This document shows positions 1 to 8,310 of a stretch of 64,000 bases of DNA, piece after piece. Source of the stretch: Terriglobales bacterium (GTDB taxonomy: Bacteria > Acidobacteriota > Terriglobia > Terriglobales > Acidobacteriaceae). Each line of letters starts with the position of its first letter. Position 1 is the stretch's first letter. Under the pieces are notes generated by a model. It did no database searches and was not told where the DNA came from. It was given only the letters and a program-made list of their open reading frames with translations. Where the stretch lies: the NCBI GenBank assembly GCA_035651655.1, contig DASRFG010000023.1, forward strand, positions 62,001 through 126,000, in the 5' to 3' direction. The position numbers were made by a program, and so were the translations under genes.

Positions 1-2
1 AC

Positions 3-50
3 GTGGTCGGGTTGAAGCTGAAACCCGAGATCGTTCACCTGCAGGTTTGA
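3..50 (+). CDS. 3' end of an unidentified gene entering from the left edge
   Basis: The frame beginning at base 3 reads 15 codons, ending in KPEIVHLQV, and then a TGA at 48-50. The next gene lies on the other strand and converges on this point, so a plus-strand gene ending here fits the layout. Nothing in 15 residues identifies the product. It could be chance: another plus-strand frame is also open in this stretch. Confidence 0.3.
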   Translation: MVGLKLKPEIVHLQV

Positions 51-113
51 ACCTAGCCGGGCAGGATGCCGGTGCTGCAAGGAATCTCTCTTTGTTCGCG
101 ACGGCCAGGGAGA

Positions 114-1331
114 TTATTCGGGCGATTTGCGCCAGGATTGCCCACCATCGTCCGTCATCCATCTCTGATTGACGGACGTGGTGATGGCACCGTGACGGCT
201 GTCTGAGAACTGCAGCCGGGTTATATCGTCTTTCAGTTCTATTCCGTCAACACTTGGCCAAATGCGCTGCCAGCGCCGCCCTGAATCGGGAGAGTGGAAC
301 AGGGTACCCGCCGAGCCGCCCGCCCATATATCTGAGCCTATGACAGACAAAACCCGGAACGAGGCCGGTTCCCCGACTGCAATGGGAATCCAACTTATTC
401 CGTCAGCAGAACGCAGCAGGCCGCCGCTAGGTGAAAGCGACCAGCGCAGCGGTGGAACTTGTTTTTTAGTCTTGGCGTCAGCAAGCACTCCGGGAGCAGC
501 CGACTGTGACACTACCCTGCGAGCCGACGTGGTGGGGTAGGCGTACTGAGATGGTGAAGCGTCCGCTCGGGAACTGATTTCTTCCTGTGCGGTGGGCGCG
601 GTGGCCGGTAACTTCCCCACGGCTCCAGCAGGAGCGGTCTCGGCAGCTACGTTGACCTCGCTCGTCTCTGAAGCACGCCCCGCGGCTGACTCGGCACGAG
701 CAAGCAGGTCGGCAGAAGGAGTCGCGACAGCAGCGCTCTTCAGCCCCTGTAGCCGGACGGCATCCTTCTTGGCTAACGTGTTTGCAGCGGACCTTCGTGC
801 CGGTCGGCTTTCCTTCAAGGCCGCGAACGCAGACGGCTTAGACTCATTGGAGGCACGTGTTTCATTAGCCATTGGCGGTTGTGCCGCCGAGACCACTTCG
901 CGGGCAGGATTCGGCAATTGCGGAGCCGCCATCTTTGTTGCCGAAGATCTCGCCGGTAGGGTCTGCTGCGGCCGCTGAACCATTACAGCCACTGCGAGGA
1001 CTGCCACCGCAGAGGCCACAGCGGCCCAACGAAATATTGGCGGCCGTAAGAAGTGGAAGCGCGCCGCGGACGTGGACGGGATTCGAATTTCCTCCCCCTC
1101 GGGGAGGGAGAGCGCGAGGAGCTCGCGACAGTCGGAACATCCCGCCAAGTGGTGCAGCACTCGCATCTGCTCCGGGTTGGTCAACGATCTTTCCTGGAAT
1201 GCGGTGAGCAGATCGGCATCCGGATGGCCGGCATCCCCATGATGTAGCGTATCCCGATGAGCTGTCGAGTTCCGCAGCCGCTCAATTACGAATTTTGGTA
1301 GTTCTGGCAATTCCTTTTCACTCCGGTGCAT
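114..1331 (-). CDS. Membrane-anchored zinc-finger anti-sigma factor with C-terminal YCF48/BNR-like repeats
   Basis: A 405-residue protein. The N-terminus has an HC2-type zinc-finger signature (HHLAGCSDC near residues 60-68) as in anti-sigma factors that hold an ECF-like sigma. A single hydrophobic segment near residues 100-117 should anchor it in the inner membrane. A long Ala/Ser/Pro-rich spacer follows. The last ~110 residues contain repeats of the photosystem II assembly (YCF48)/BNR type, with SADGISW, HSPDSGRRW and TDDGGQSW. Its start overlaps the stop of the upstream sigma gene by 14 bp, so the two are co-translated. By analogy with the family, the cytoplasmic finger would bind the sigma and the periplasmic beta-propeller-like part would sense an envelope signal. 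The sensor role is inferred. Confidence 0.8.
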   Translation of the reverse strand: MHRSEKELPELPKFVIERLRNSTAHRDTLHHGDAGHPDADLLTAFQERSLTNPEQMRVLHHLAGCSDCRELLALSLPEGEEIRIPSTSAARFHFLRPPIFRWAAVASAVAVLAVAVMVQRPQQTLPARSSATKMAAPQLPNPAREVVSAAQPPMANETRASNESKPSAFAALKESRPARRSAANTLAKKDAVRLQGLKSAAVATPSADLLARAESAAGRASETSEVNVAAETAPAGAVGKLPATAPTAQEEISSRADASPSQYAYPTTSARRVVSQSAAPGVLADAKTKKQVPPLRWSLSPSGGLLRSADGISWIPIAVGEPASFRVLSVIGSDIWAGGSAGTLFHSPDSGRRWQRIWPSVDGIELKDDITRLQFSDSRHGAITTSVNQRWMTDDGGQSWRKSPE

Positions 1332-2265
1332 TGCTGGTCTGAGTACGGGCCCGCCCTTCTTTAGAGAACGGGGGCACCCGCGATTTTTGCGTCAAATGTT
1401 GCCGGACATTTACCTCCAGATCGCGGACATCCACATCCAGCAACTCCTCGGCTCGGCGACGATCCAGCCCGAGCCGCACCAGATTCGCCACGATCCGCTT
1501 GCGCAGCATGCCAGCCAGCTTGTCGAGACGCCGGCTGATGCTGGAGGCGTGCACACCCAACATCTGCGCGATCTCCACTAACCTGCGCTGGTCGAGATAG
1601 TAAGCCGAGAGCATAAAGCTCTCGTCGGCAGCGAGCGATGCCAACGACGCATCCACCGCCGCCTTCAAACGGCTGTCTACCACGCCAGCGGCGTGGTTGA
1701 GTGGATCGGCTCCGTTCTTGCCTGTGGGGACCGGCACATCCTCGACTTGCTCGTCAAGGCTCACCAACCGTCTTTGGGTGCGGTAACGATCGATGTACTG
1801 CTGGGCAAGAACTGTACGCAGCCAACCTTCCAGCGATCCTCGTCCGGTGTACGAGGATAGCTTCGAAAGGCGGCAGCCGTCACGGGTCCGCAAGCCAAAC
1901 AGGTCCGCGTAAACAGACTCTGCCAAATCGTGCGCCGCTGAATCCTCCTTGGCTATGTGCAGGGCCATCGAGTAAAGTTTGGCGCGGTACAGCAGCATAA
2001 ATTTCTGCCACGCAGAATCGTTGCCATCCGCGCATGCCTGGGCCAGGGCCAATTCTGGAAGGTGCAGGCCCTCAAAAAAGCAGCGTGCATCTTTGGCCGA
2101 CGCGCTCGCCGACAGACACTTCGAAGCAACCCGTTGCAGCAGATTGCGGAATTCGCTTTCGCTGACGCCAAATTCCTGCGCGCCGCTTTTGCGGAACAAG
2201 TCTGAACTGATTGCCTGCAAGACCGCTACGAACGGCGGTTCGCCCGGATTGGAATTTCTGCCCAC
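1318..2265 (-). CDS. RNA polymerase sigma factor, ECF-like sigma-70 family
   Basis: A 315-residue protein, longer than typical ECF sigmas (~190). The middle has region 2-like sequence (SSYTGRGSLEGWLRTVLAQQYIDRYR, near residues 137-162, given here only as a position marker for the promoter-melting region). A region 4 helix-turn-helix follows (LVEIAQMLGVHASSISRRLDKL). The ~90 residues before region 2 and the ~50 after region 4 are extra and unrecognised. It is followed directly by its putative anti-sigma (14 bp overlap), the usual arrangement for stress-responsive sigma factors. Upstream in-frame starts cannot be fully excluded. Confidence 0.8.
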   Translation of the reverse strand: MGRNSNPGEPPFVAVLQAISSDLFRKSGAQEFGVSESEFRNLLQRVASKCLSASASAKDARCFFEGLHLPELALAQACADGNDSAWQKFMLLYRAKLYSMALHIAKEDSAAHDLAESVYADLFGLRTRDGCRLSKLSSYTGRGSLEGWLRTVLAQQYIDRYRTQRRLVSLDEQVEDVPVPTGKNGADPLNHAAGVVDSRLKAAVDASLASLAADESFMLSAYYLDQRRLVEIAQMLGVHASSISRRLDKLAGMLRKRIVANLVRLGLDRRRAEELLDVDVRDLEVNVRQHLTQKSRVPPFSKEGRARTQTSNAPE

Positions 2266-2402
2266 TTCAGAACTGAATGGTACCAGTTTTTTGATGCAAA
2301 TAATCCAGAGTTCATCGTTCTTTCTCCAGAAGAGAAAACCGAGAGACGAACGCCGTGCTTAGCGGCGAAGGGAGAGGTCTCTTTGGTCAGGGAAGGCGAT
2401 TT

Positions 2403-3500
2403 ATGAAGCGGTCAAAGTGCTATGGTGCGGCGATTGTAGTGTCAGCAGCGGCGTTGTTGCTATTCTGGAACAGTCCACAAGTAAAAGCAGGAAAGCTGGA
2501 GAGTACATCCGATTACCGGGTGCTTGCGCCAATTCGCAAGGGCAATCTCAGCATTTTCCCAGTGGTCACATCCGCTTCGCACGACACCAAAGAATTCCTT
2601 ACGCTGGATGAGGGCCTGCGTTCGGGCGAAGTGGTGGTCACGGAGCTCGGCAATATAGCACTGGTGCGGCCGCGCAGCGGTCATCCAGTCCCCGACGGTC
2701 AGGCCAGCCGGGCCGAAGTCAATCGTCTGGTTCTGGTAAACAATTCGGACCGACCTTTGATTCTGCTGGCCGGCGAAATCGTCACTGGAGGCAAGCAGGA
2801 CCGTGTGATCGGCAAGGACCGCATTGTGTCTCCGAAGAGCGACCCCATTGACCTGAGCGTATTTTGCGTTGAGCCGAGGCGCTGGACTGAAAAAACAGCT
2901 CACTTCAAACCCTTGGCAACGCAGATGGCACAACCAGCAGTGCGAGCACGCGCGATGGCCGACAAGGACCAAGGCAAAGTATGGTCGGAGGTGGGCAATT
3001 CAGCCAGGGAGATGGTCGCGATCATTCCGATGCCGCAAGCGGTTGAGGTGGAAAAGACTTCTTCGTATGCCACGGTCATGAGCAACCAGGAAGTGCAAAA
3101 GAAAATTGATGCGGTGGCCGCTCCGATGGAACACGATTACCAAAGCGTCATCCGGGAGTTGCGTAACCACAACGCGGTCGGAGTGGTGGTGGCAGTGAAC
3201 GGGCAAATCATCTGGGCGGACATATTTGCCAGCGCTAACCTGCTGGAAAAATATTGGCCCAAGCTTGTGCGCTCCTACTCGGCCGAGGCGGTGACGACGC
3301 GCGGCTCTCACGGCGAAGCTACTCTCAAGGAAGCTCAAGCTTTTGTGGACCACACGGATGGCAGCCGTGAAGTGGCAGAAAGCGAACCCGGGTTATACCG
3401 GCATGCGGAGGTCAGCGGAGATGGGTTCAAGGTGTTCGAATTGACTTCCCTGCTGCCCAAGACAGGATTTTCGGTGCATCTGGCGAAGATGGTGGTCTGA
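2403..3500 (+). CDS. Secreted ARPP-1 domain protein
   Basis: The start at 2403 (365 residues) is preferred over an in-frame ATG at 2355. It begins a clean signal peptide (MKRSKCYGAAIVVSAAALLL), and a purine-rich GGGAAGG lies a few bases upstream. The body resembles the ARPP-1 family (ARG and rhodanese-phosphatase-superfamily-associated domain), with FLTLDEGLRSGEVVVTE and LILLAGEIVTGGKQDR as recognisable blocks near residues 65-145. The biochemical function of the family is not established. It is transcribed divergently from the sigma/anti-sigma pair, about 140 bp away, so a link to that regulon is possible but unproven. Confidence 0.65.
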   Translation: MKRSKCYGAAIVVSAAALLLFWNSPQVKAGKLESTSDYRVLAPIRKGNLSIFPVVTSASHDTKEFLTLDEGLRSGEVVVTELGNIALVRPRSGHPVPDGQASRAEVNRLVLVNNSDRPLILLAGEIVTGGKQDRVIGKDRIVSPKSDPIDLSVFCVEPRRWTEKTAHFKPLATQMAQPAVRARAMADKDQGKVWSEVGNSAREMVAIIPMPQAVEVEKTSSYATVMSNQEVQKKIDAVAAPMEHDYQSVIRELRNHNAVGVVVAVNGQIIWADIFASANLLEKYWPKLVRSYSAEAVTTRGSHGEATLKEAQAFVDHTDGSREVAESEPGLYRHAEVSGDGFKVFELTSLLPKTGFSVHLAKMVV

Positions 3501-3505
3501 TTCGC

Positions 3506-5749
3506 TTACGCGGTGAATGCCGAGGCTGCCAGTTCCGGCTCGCTCACCAGCCTGAGTGTGATCCAGCCTTCCAATGGCAAAGCGTCTATGGGAAGGCGGT
3601 CCCGCCAAAGACTGAATCGCAGCCGCAACCTCCTCGACGGATCGGCCGCAGAATGCTGGGAACCTATTTCCGAATGCAACCAGCGCAGCGGCAGCCTAAA
3701 TTCAAAATTCTTCGCAAGAACCAGTTTGGCGTCCTGGGCATTTCTTTCGGAGCTGGCCATGGGAGCATGCCCATTTTCTGGCCGCAGCTGCCAGGAACGA
3801 ATCGCCCCATTTTCTGCAGAAACTTCCAGACGCAGAGTCTCTGCCGTCGGCCCAGAAGACTCGCTCTCAATGTTCACTACAATTTCAAATGTTTCCTGGA
3901 TGGGAGTTTCCGCGAAGTCCAATCTGCCATAAAGATTAATTTCGTCAATGCCCGCAAAGACAGAATCCAGGAAAAACTGCTTGCCATGCATAGCGCCAGC
4001 ACGACGAGCCGCGGTGTACATGGCCGCTCCCAGCCATGCAAAATAGCGCACCATATCCCCTTCGATCTTGGGGTGGATGTATGCGGTCTGCGGGACGAAG
4101 GTAGGGCGCGCAACTCCACTGTAAATCGGATGCGCGAGGTACGCTGGCGGGGGCGCGCCCAGCGCATGATAAACATTGGTCAGGTGCTGGCGATAAAGCT
4201 CATCGAATTCACGATCGTTGGCGGAGTGGTGTTCAGGCCCGTACCACCAATTCCAATCGCTGCCCTCGGCAATTAAGAGCTCTTCCATCGCAAGTTTGCG
4301 CTGTTCGGGGTCGGCGATGGGCGCAGCCTGGTCGTAAAATTTACGAGCGTCGGAAAGGTAATCCCAGGAGCGATTGTCTTCCGGTGCGCCAATCCAGACA
4401 TTAAAGTTGGAATTGATCCATGAACCCGGAACCAGTGACTTAAGATTGCCGAACTCCTGGTGGCGGGCAATCGTTTCAGTCGCTGTAAGCGCCTCGATCT
4501 GGGGATCGGCGGCGAGGGCAGAATAGAACCGGCGGAGAAATTCCCGTCCCGACTGCGGATAGTATTCCCAGGCGTTTTCACCATCCAGGACAATTGACAC
4601 CACAGCATCGCGGCCCTTTTCGATCACAGGCTTGGCTGATTGCTTAATGCTGGCGATTAGGTGGGCCACGGCATCTTGCGCGGGCATACCGGAATACACA
4701 AAGCCGATCAGGTCAGAAAGGGTGTGATCGCGGAAGAACAAATTCATCTTCGCCTGATCTTTTTCATAGCGGTAAATGGTGTAAAGCTTTTCGGGCGCAT
4801 CCTTGGGAAGGCGGCCGGATGTATCACGCGAGAAATTTAGCCCCAGGGTGCGTCCGAGCACGCCTTCGTCAGTTGCCATCCACTGCACGCCCAAGCTGGA
4901 GGCGATAGAGAGTACTTCCTCGGAGACGCTGCCCTCCGATGGCCAGACACCTTGTGGACGCACACCAAAAATGCGCTGGTGCAAATCGAGGCCCCGCTGC
5001 AGTTGGTCGCGGGCATCTTCGGGATGACGGAAGGAGTTTTGCGGAAGGGGCAGGCCGGGACTGGAAACCGCGGCGGCATTGGTGTCGCATAACAACGGGA
5101 GAATAGGGTGGTAGAACGGAGAGGTCGAGATTTCGACCACGCCGCTGCGCGCTGCAGCAGCATACTCAGGCAGCACACGGGCCAACAAGATTTTCTGCTG
5201 TGCCATTACAAACTTCTGATCGTCTGATGAAAAGCCCCGTGCTTTGCGCACCAAGGCGGCGATTTCCGGCTCTTCCAGGAAGAATTCGTCAAACCACGCC
5301 AACTGAGAAAGCACTTGCAGATCGGTATAGTCCTGAGTTTGAAAAAAACGCACCGCACGGGCTGGATCCTCGCCCGCCCCGTGGTAGCGCTCCCAAAGCT
5401 CGCGGTAGCGGGGATAGCGCCCAATCAGGTGTACGGGATTAGCTTGAAACAGGTACAGCAATGCCTCTCGACGTGCCTCCGGCGAAAGCTCGTCGGCGGG
5501 GGTGGCAGCCAGCTCAAAGAACGGGTCGCGCGCCACTCCGCCAACATAGTCTTCAATTTGCGTGATCAGGGACGGTACCAGGTTAAATGTCTGGTGGACT
5601 TGCGGGATCTCCTGCGCCAGGCGGACCATGCCGTAGTAGTCCTTTAACGCATGCAAACGGACCCAGGGCAGGCGGTATTCACCTTTGATCAGGTCCTTAT
5701 AAAAGGGCTGATGCATGTGCCACAGGATGACTACACGAATCACGGGCAT
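3506..5749 (-). CDS. Glycoside hydrolase family 57 protein
   Basis: A 747-residue protein of the GH57 family (retaining alpha-glucan amylases, branching enzymes and 4-alpha-glucanotransferases). Visible motifs are the N-terminal HMHQP (residues 11-15), STSPFYHPILPLL near 208-220, GVWPSEGSVSEE with E272 as the likely nucleophile, and LDGENAWEYY with D389 as the likely acid/base. The last ~150 residues form an additional beta-rich region. No signal peptide is seen, so it probably acts in the cytoplasm on glycogen or a related alpha-glucan. It converges tail-to-tail with the ARPP-1 gene, 5 bp apart. Exact specificity cannot be read from sequence alone. Confidence 0.8.
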   Translation of the reverse strand: MPVIRVVILWHMHQPFYKDLIKGEYRLPWVRLHALKDYYGMVRLAQEIPQVHQTFNLVPSLITQIEDYVGGVARDPFFELAATPADELSPEARREALLYLFQANPVHLIGRYPRYRELWERYHGAGEDPARAVRFFQTQDYTDLQVLSQLAWFDEFFLEEPEIAALVRKARGFSSDDQKFVMAQQKILLARVLPEYAAAARSGVVEISTSPFYHPILPLLCDTNAAAVSSPGLPLPQNSFRHPEDARDQLQRGLDLHQRIFGVRPQGVWPSEGSVSEEVLSIASSLGVQWMATDEGVLGRTLGLNFSRDTSGRLPKDAPEKLYTIYRYEKDQAKMNLFFRDHTLSDLIGFVYSGMPAQDAVAHLIASIKQSAKPVIEKGRDAVVSIVLDGENAWEYYPQSGREFLRRFYSALAADPQIEALTATETIARHQEFGNLKSLVPGSWINSNFNVWIGAPEDNRSWDYLSDARKFYDQAAPIADPEQRKLAMEELLIAEGSDWNWWYGPEHHSANDREFDELYRQHLTNVYHALGAPPPAYLAHPIYSGVARPTFVPQTAYIHPKIEGDMVRYFAWLGAAMYTAARRAGAMHGKQFFLDSVFAGIDEINLYGRLDFAETPIQETFEIVVNIESESSGPTAETLRLEVSAENGAIRSWQLRPENGHAPMASSERNAQDAKLVLAKNFEFRLPLRWLHSEIGSQHSAADPSRRLRLRFSLWRDRLPIDALPLEGWITLRLVSEPELAASAFTA

Positions 5750-5933
5750 GAAATTGGATCACCCACAAAATCAGAGCAGACAAAAAAAGTCTAGCATGCG
5801 CAACTTGGTAAAAAGCTCGCGCTGGGCTCAGCATTGAAGGCACGAAGGTACGGTTATTGTGCGTGCTAGACTCGGCTAGGCGGTTTCGAAAATGGCCGCT
5901 TATAAGTAGCGCTGAAGCTGGCCGGATTTTTAG

Positions 5934-8258
5934 ATGAGGATATTTACCCGCTACATTCTTGCCGAAGTGCTGTCACATGCCGCGATCGGCGCGGCGGTGT
6001 TTACCTTCGTCATTTTTCTGCGGGACCTGGAACGTATTCTCGAATTGGTGGTGCGCGCCAGCGCCCCTTTGCCCAGCGTCGCCGAGTTGTTCTTCTTCAC
6101 CATTCCCACCGCGTTAACACTAACTATCCCAATGGGAGTCTTGGTTGGCATTCTGATTGGATTGAGCCGGCTTGCGGCGGACAGCGAAATCACCGCCATG
6201 CGGGCCAGCGGAATTGGCGCTTCGACATTCCTACGTATCACTTCAATCTTTGTTGTAGCAGCCTGGGGATTGGCGATGATCAATAACATTTACTGGGCGC
6301 CGGCCTCAGCCGCGGCACTCGATCGTCTTCAGGACAGGTTGAAGAGCTCGCAAGTGTCATTCGAAGTGCAGCCGCGGGTGTTCTACGAGGGGTTCAGAAA
6401 TATCGTTCTGTATATTGGGGACGTCATCCCTACCTCCCGCTCGGCGGTGTGGAAGAACGTATTCATGGCGGATGTGAGCAATCCCTCCGCTCCGAAGATC
6501 ATCATCGCTCAAGAGGGAATGGCGGTCAGCGACAGCCCTCAAACCGTGCACTTGCACTTGAAGAATGGTTCGCAACATGAAGTCGTTCCGCGCCACCCGG
6601 AACAGTATTCGATCACCAGTTTCGCGCAGACTGATATACCGATTCCGTTGCCCGCGCCGGAAAATCAGGGCCAGCTTCCGGTAGCAGAACTGGGAATGCG
6701 GGCATTGCTGCGAGATGCCGCTAAGGCCAAAGATCCCAATCAGTCGCGCCTCGACATGATTGAATTTCAGCGCAGGTTTGCGCTGCCCACGGCGTGCCTT
6801 GTGCTCGGATTGGTGGGAATCCCCCTGGGGCTTTCCTCGAAAAAGGGCGGTAAGTCCACCGGTGTAGTTCTCACTATCGTGCTGGTGTTTGCTTATTACT
6901 TCATTTCCCTGTTCGGAGTGTCGCTTGCGAGGCAGGGCAAGTTGTCTCCCGTCATAGGCGTATGGCTTGCGAATGCGCTCTTCTTTGCCGGAGGTTTGTT
7001 CCTGTTCTGGCGCGTGGACCGGATGCCCATGGAAATCGGTTCCGTGCGGAATCTCTGGTTGGATTTGCAGCAGCGGCTTGCCATGAAAAGGCAGGCCATG
7101 ACCCGCGCCAGACAACGCAGCACGTTTGAGCGCGTCTACAGGCGTCGGCGTTTTTTCAGCATGGATTTTCCGCTGATTATTGACGACTACATACTGCGTG
7201 AGTTCGTCACCTACCTGGCCATGATCGTCAGCACGTTTCTGATCCTGGTGCTGGTTTTTACATTTTTTGAACTGTTGACCGACATTGTTCGCAATCACAT
7301 CCCATTTGCGATTGTGGGCGAGTATTTGTTGACGGTGGCGCCTTATCTGATCTACAACACCACGCCCATCAGCATGCTGCTTGCAGTGCTGGTGACCTTG
7401 GGCCTGATGGAAAAGTCCAGCGAAATCACGGCGATGAAGGCCAGCGGCATCAGCATTTACCGTATCATTGCACCGCTACTGCTGATTGGGGCAGTGCTGG
7501 CAGGCGGCCTGTTTTTCTTTGATCAGTTCTATTTGCCGCGCGTGAACCGGAGGCAGGACGCATTACGCAACCTGATCAAGGGCAAGCCGCCGCAAACATA
7601 TTTGCGTCCGGACCACCGCTGGATTGTGGGGCAAAACTCCACTATTTATTACTACGAGTTTTTTGACCCAGAATTCAATCACTTTGCCAAGATCCAGGCG
7701 TTCCAATTCAATCCCATCAACTTTCAGATTGCCAAGCGAGTTTATGCCGACCGGGCGCACTGGGAAGAAAGCTTACCCAATTGGGTGTTCGAACGCGGAT
7801 GGTCGCGCACGTTCTACGGGTCAGCTATCAGGGATTACAACAAGTTTGATGTCTCAACGTTCGCGCAGCTAGATGAGCCCCCCAATTATTTCAAGAAGGA
7901 AGTGAAGCAATCCTCTGAAATGAACACCGAACAGCTGCGGCGTTACATTGACGACCTGGAGCAAGCCGGCTTCGATGTAGTGCGACTGAAAGTGCAGCTG
8001 CAGGAAAAGTTTTCTTTCCCGCTGGTAACAGTGGTCATGGCTTTGTTAGCAATTCCTTTTGCGCTCTCGGCAGGACGCCGGGGCGCACTAACAGGAGTGA
8101 GTATTGCCCTGGGCATCGCCGCTACGTACATGGTTGTGACTCGGCTTTTTGAGGCAATGGGAAATTTTAGCCAGCTGCCTCCGACGATGGCGGCGTGGTC
8201 CCCTGATCTGATTTTCGCACTAGTGGGAGGCTATCTGGTATTGAAGGTCCCGACGTAG
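5934..8258 (+). CDS. lptFG: LptF-LptG fusion, permease of the lipopolysaccharide export ABC transporter
   Basis: 774 residues, twice the length of a single LptF or LptG. The first half (about 1-385) is an LptF-type permease: N-terminal TM helices, the EITAMRASGIG coupling-helix region, a periplasmic beta-jellyroll segment, then three TM helices. After a basic linker (about 380-409), residue 410 starts a second full copy, LptG-like, with EITAMKASGIS and the same helix-jellyroll-helix order. Normally the two are separate proteins that form a heterodimer with the LptB ATPase. Here both permeases are on one chain. No lptB is present in the window. The MsbA-like exporter follows after 52 bp, consistent with a lipid/LPS export cluster. 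Confidence 0.9.
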   Translation: MRIFTRYILAEVLSHAAIGAAVFTFVIFLRDLERILELVVRASAPLPSVAELFFFTIPTALTLTIPMGVLVGILIGLSRLAADSEITAMRASGIGASTFLRITSIFVVAAWGLAMINNIYWAPASAAALDRLQDRLKSSQVSFEVQPRVFYEGFRNIVLYIGDVIPTSRSAVWKNVFMADVSNPSAPKIIIAQEGMAVSDSPQTVHLHLKNGSQHEVVPRHPEQYSITSFAQTDIPIPLPAPENQGQLPVAELGMRALLRDAAKAKDPNQSRLDMIEFQRRFALPTACLVLGLVGIPLGLSSKKGGKSTGVVLTIVLVFAYYFISLFGVSLARQGKLSPVIGVWLANALFFAGGLFLFWRVDRMPMEIGSVRNLWLDLQQRLAMKRQAMTRARQRSTFERVYRRRRFFSMDFPLIIDDYILREFVTYLAMIVSTFLILVLVFTFFELLTDIVRNHIPFAIVGEYLLTVAPYLIYNTTPISMLLAVLVTLGLMEKSSEITAMKASGISIYRIIAPLLLIGAVLAGGLFFFDQFYLPRVNRRQDALRNLIKGKPPQTYLRPDHRWIVGQNSTIYYYEFFDPEFNHFAKIQAFQFNPINFQIAKRVYADRAHWEESLPNWVFERGWSRTFYGSAIRDYNKFDVSTFAQLDEPPNYFKKEVKQSSEMNTEQLRRYIDDLEQAGFDVVRLKVQLQEKFSFPLVTVVMALLAIPFALSAGRRGALTGVSIALGIAATYMVVTRLFEAMGNFSQLPPTMAAWSPDLIFALVGGYLVLKVPT

Positions 8259-8310
8259 TTCCGCATTATTCCTGTAGCCGGCGCTGCTAGAATCTCATCT
8301 ATAAACGCAC

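Noticed and set aside
6357-7298. 313-codon minus-strand frame
   Set aside because: It lies wholly opposite lptFG, which has clear motifs; the translated product is low in hydrophobic cores and rich in Gln/His/Arg, typical of an antisense shadow.
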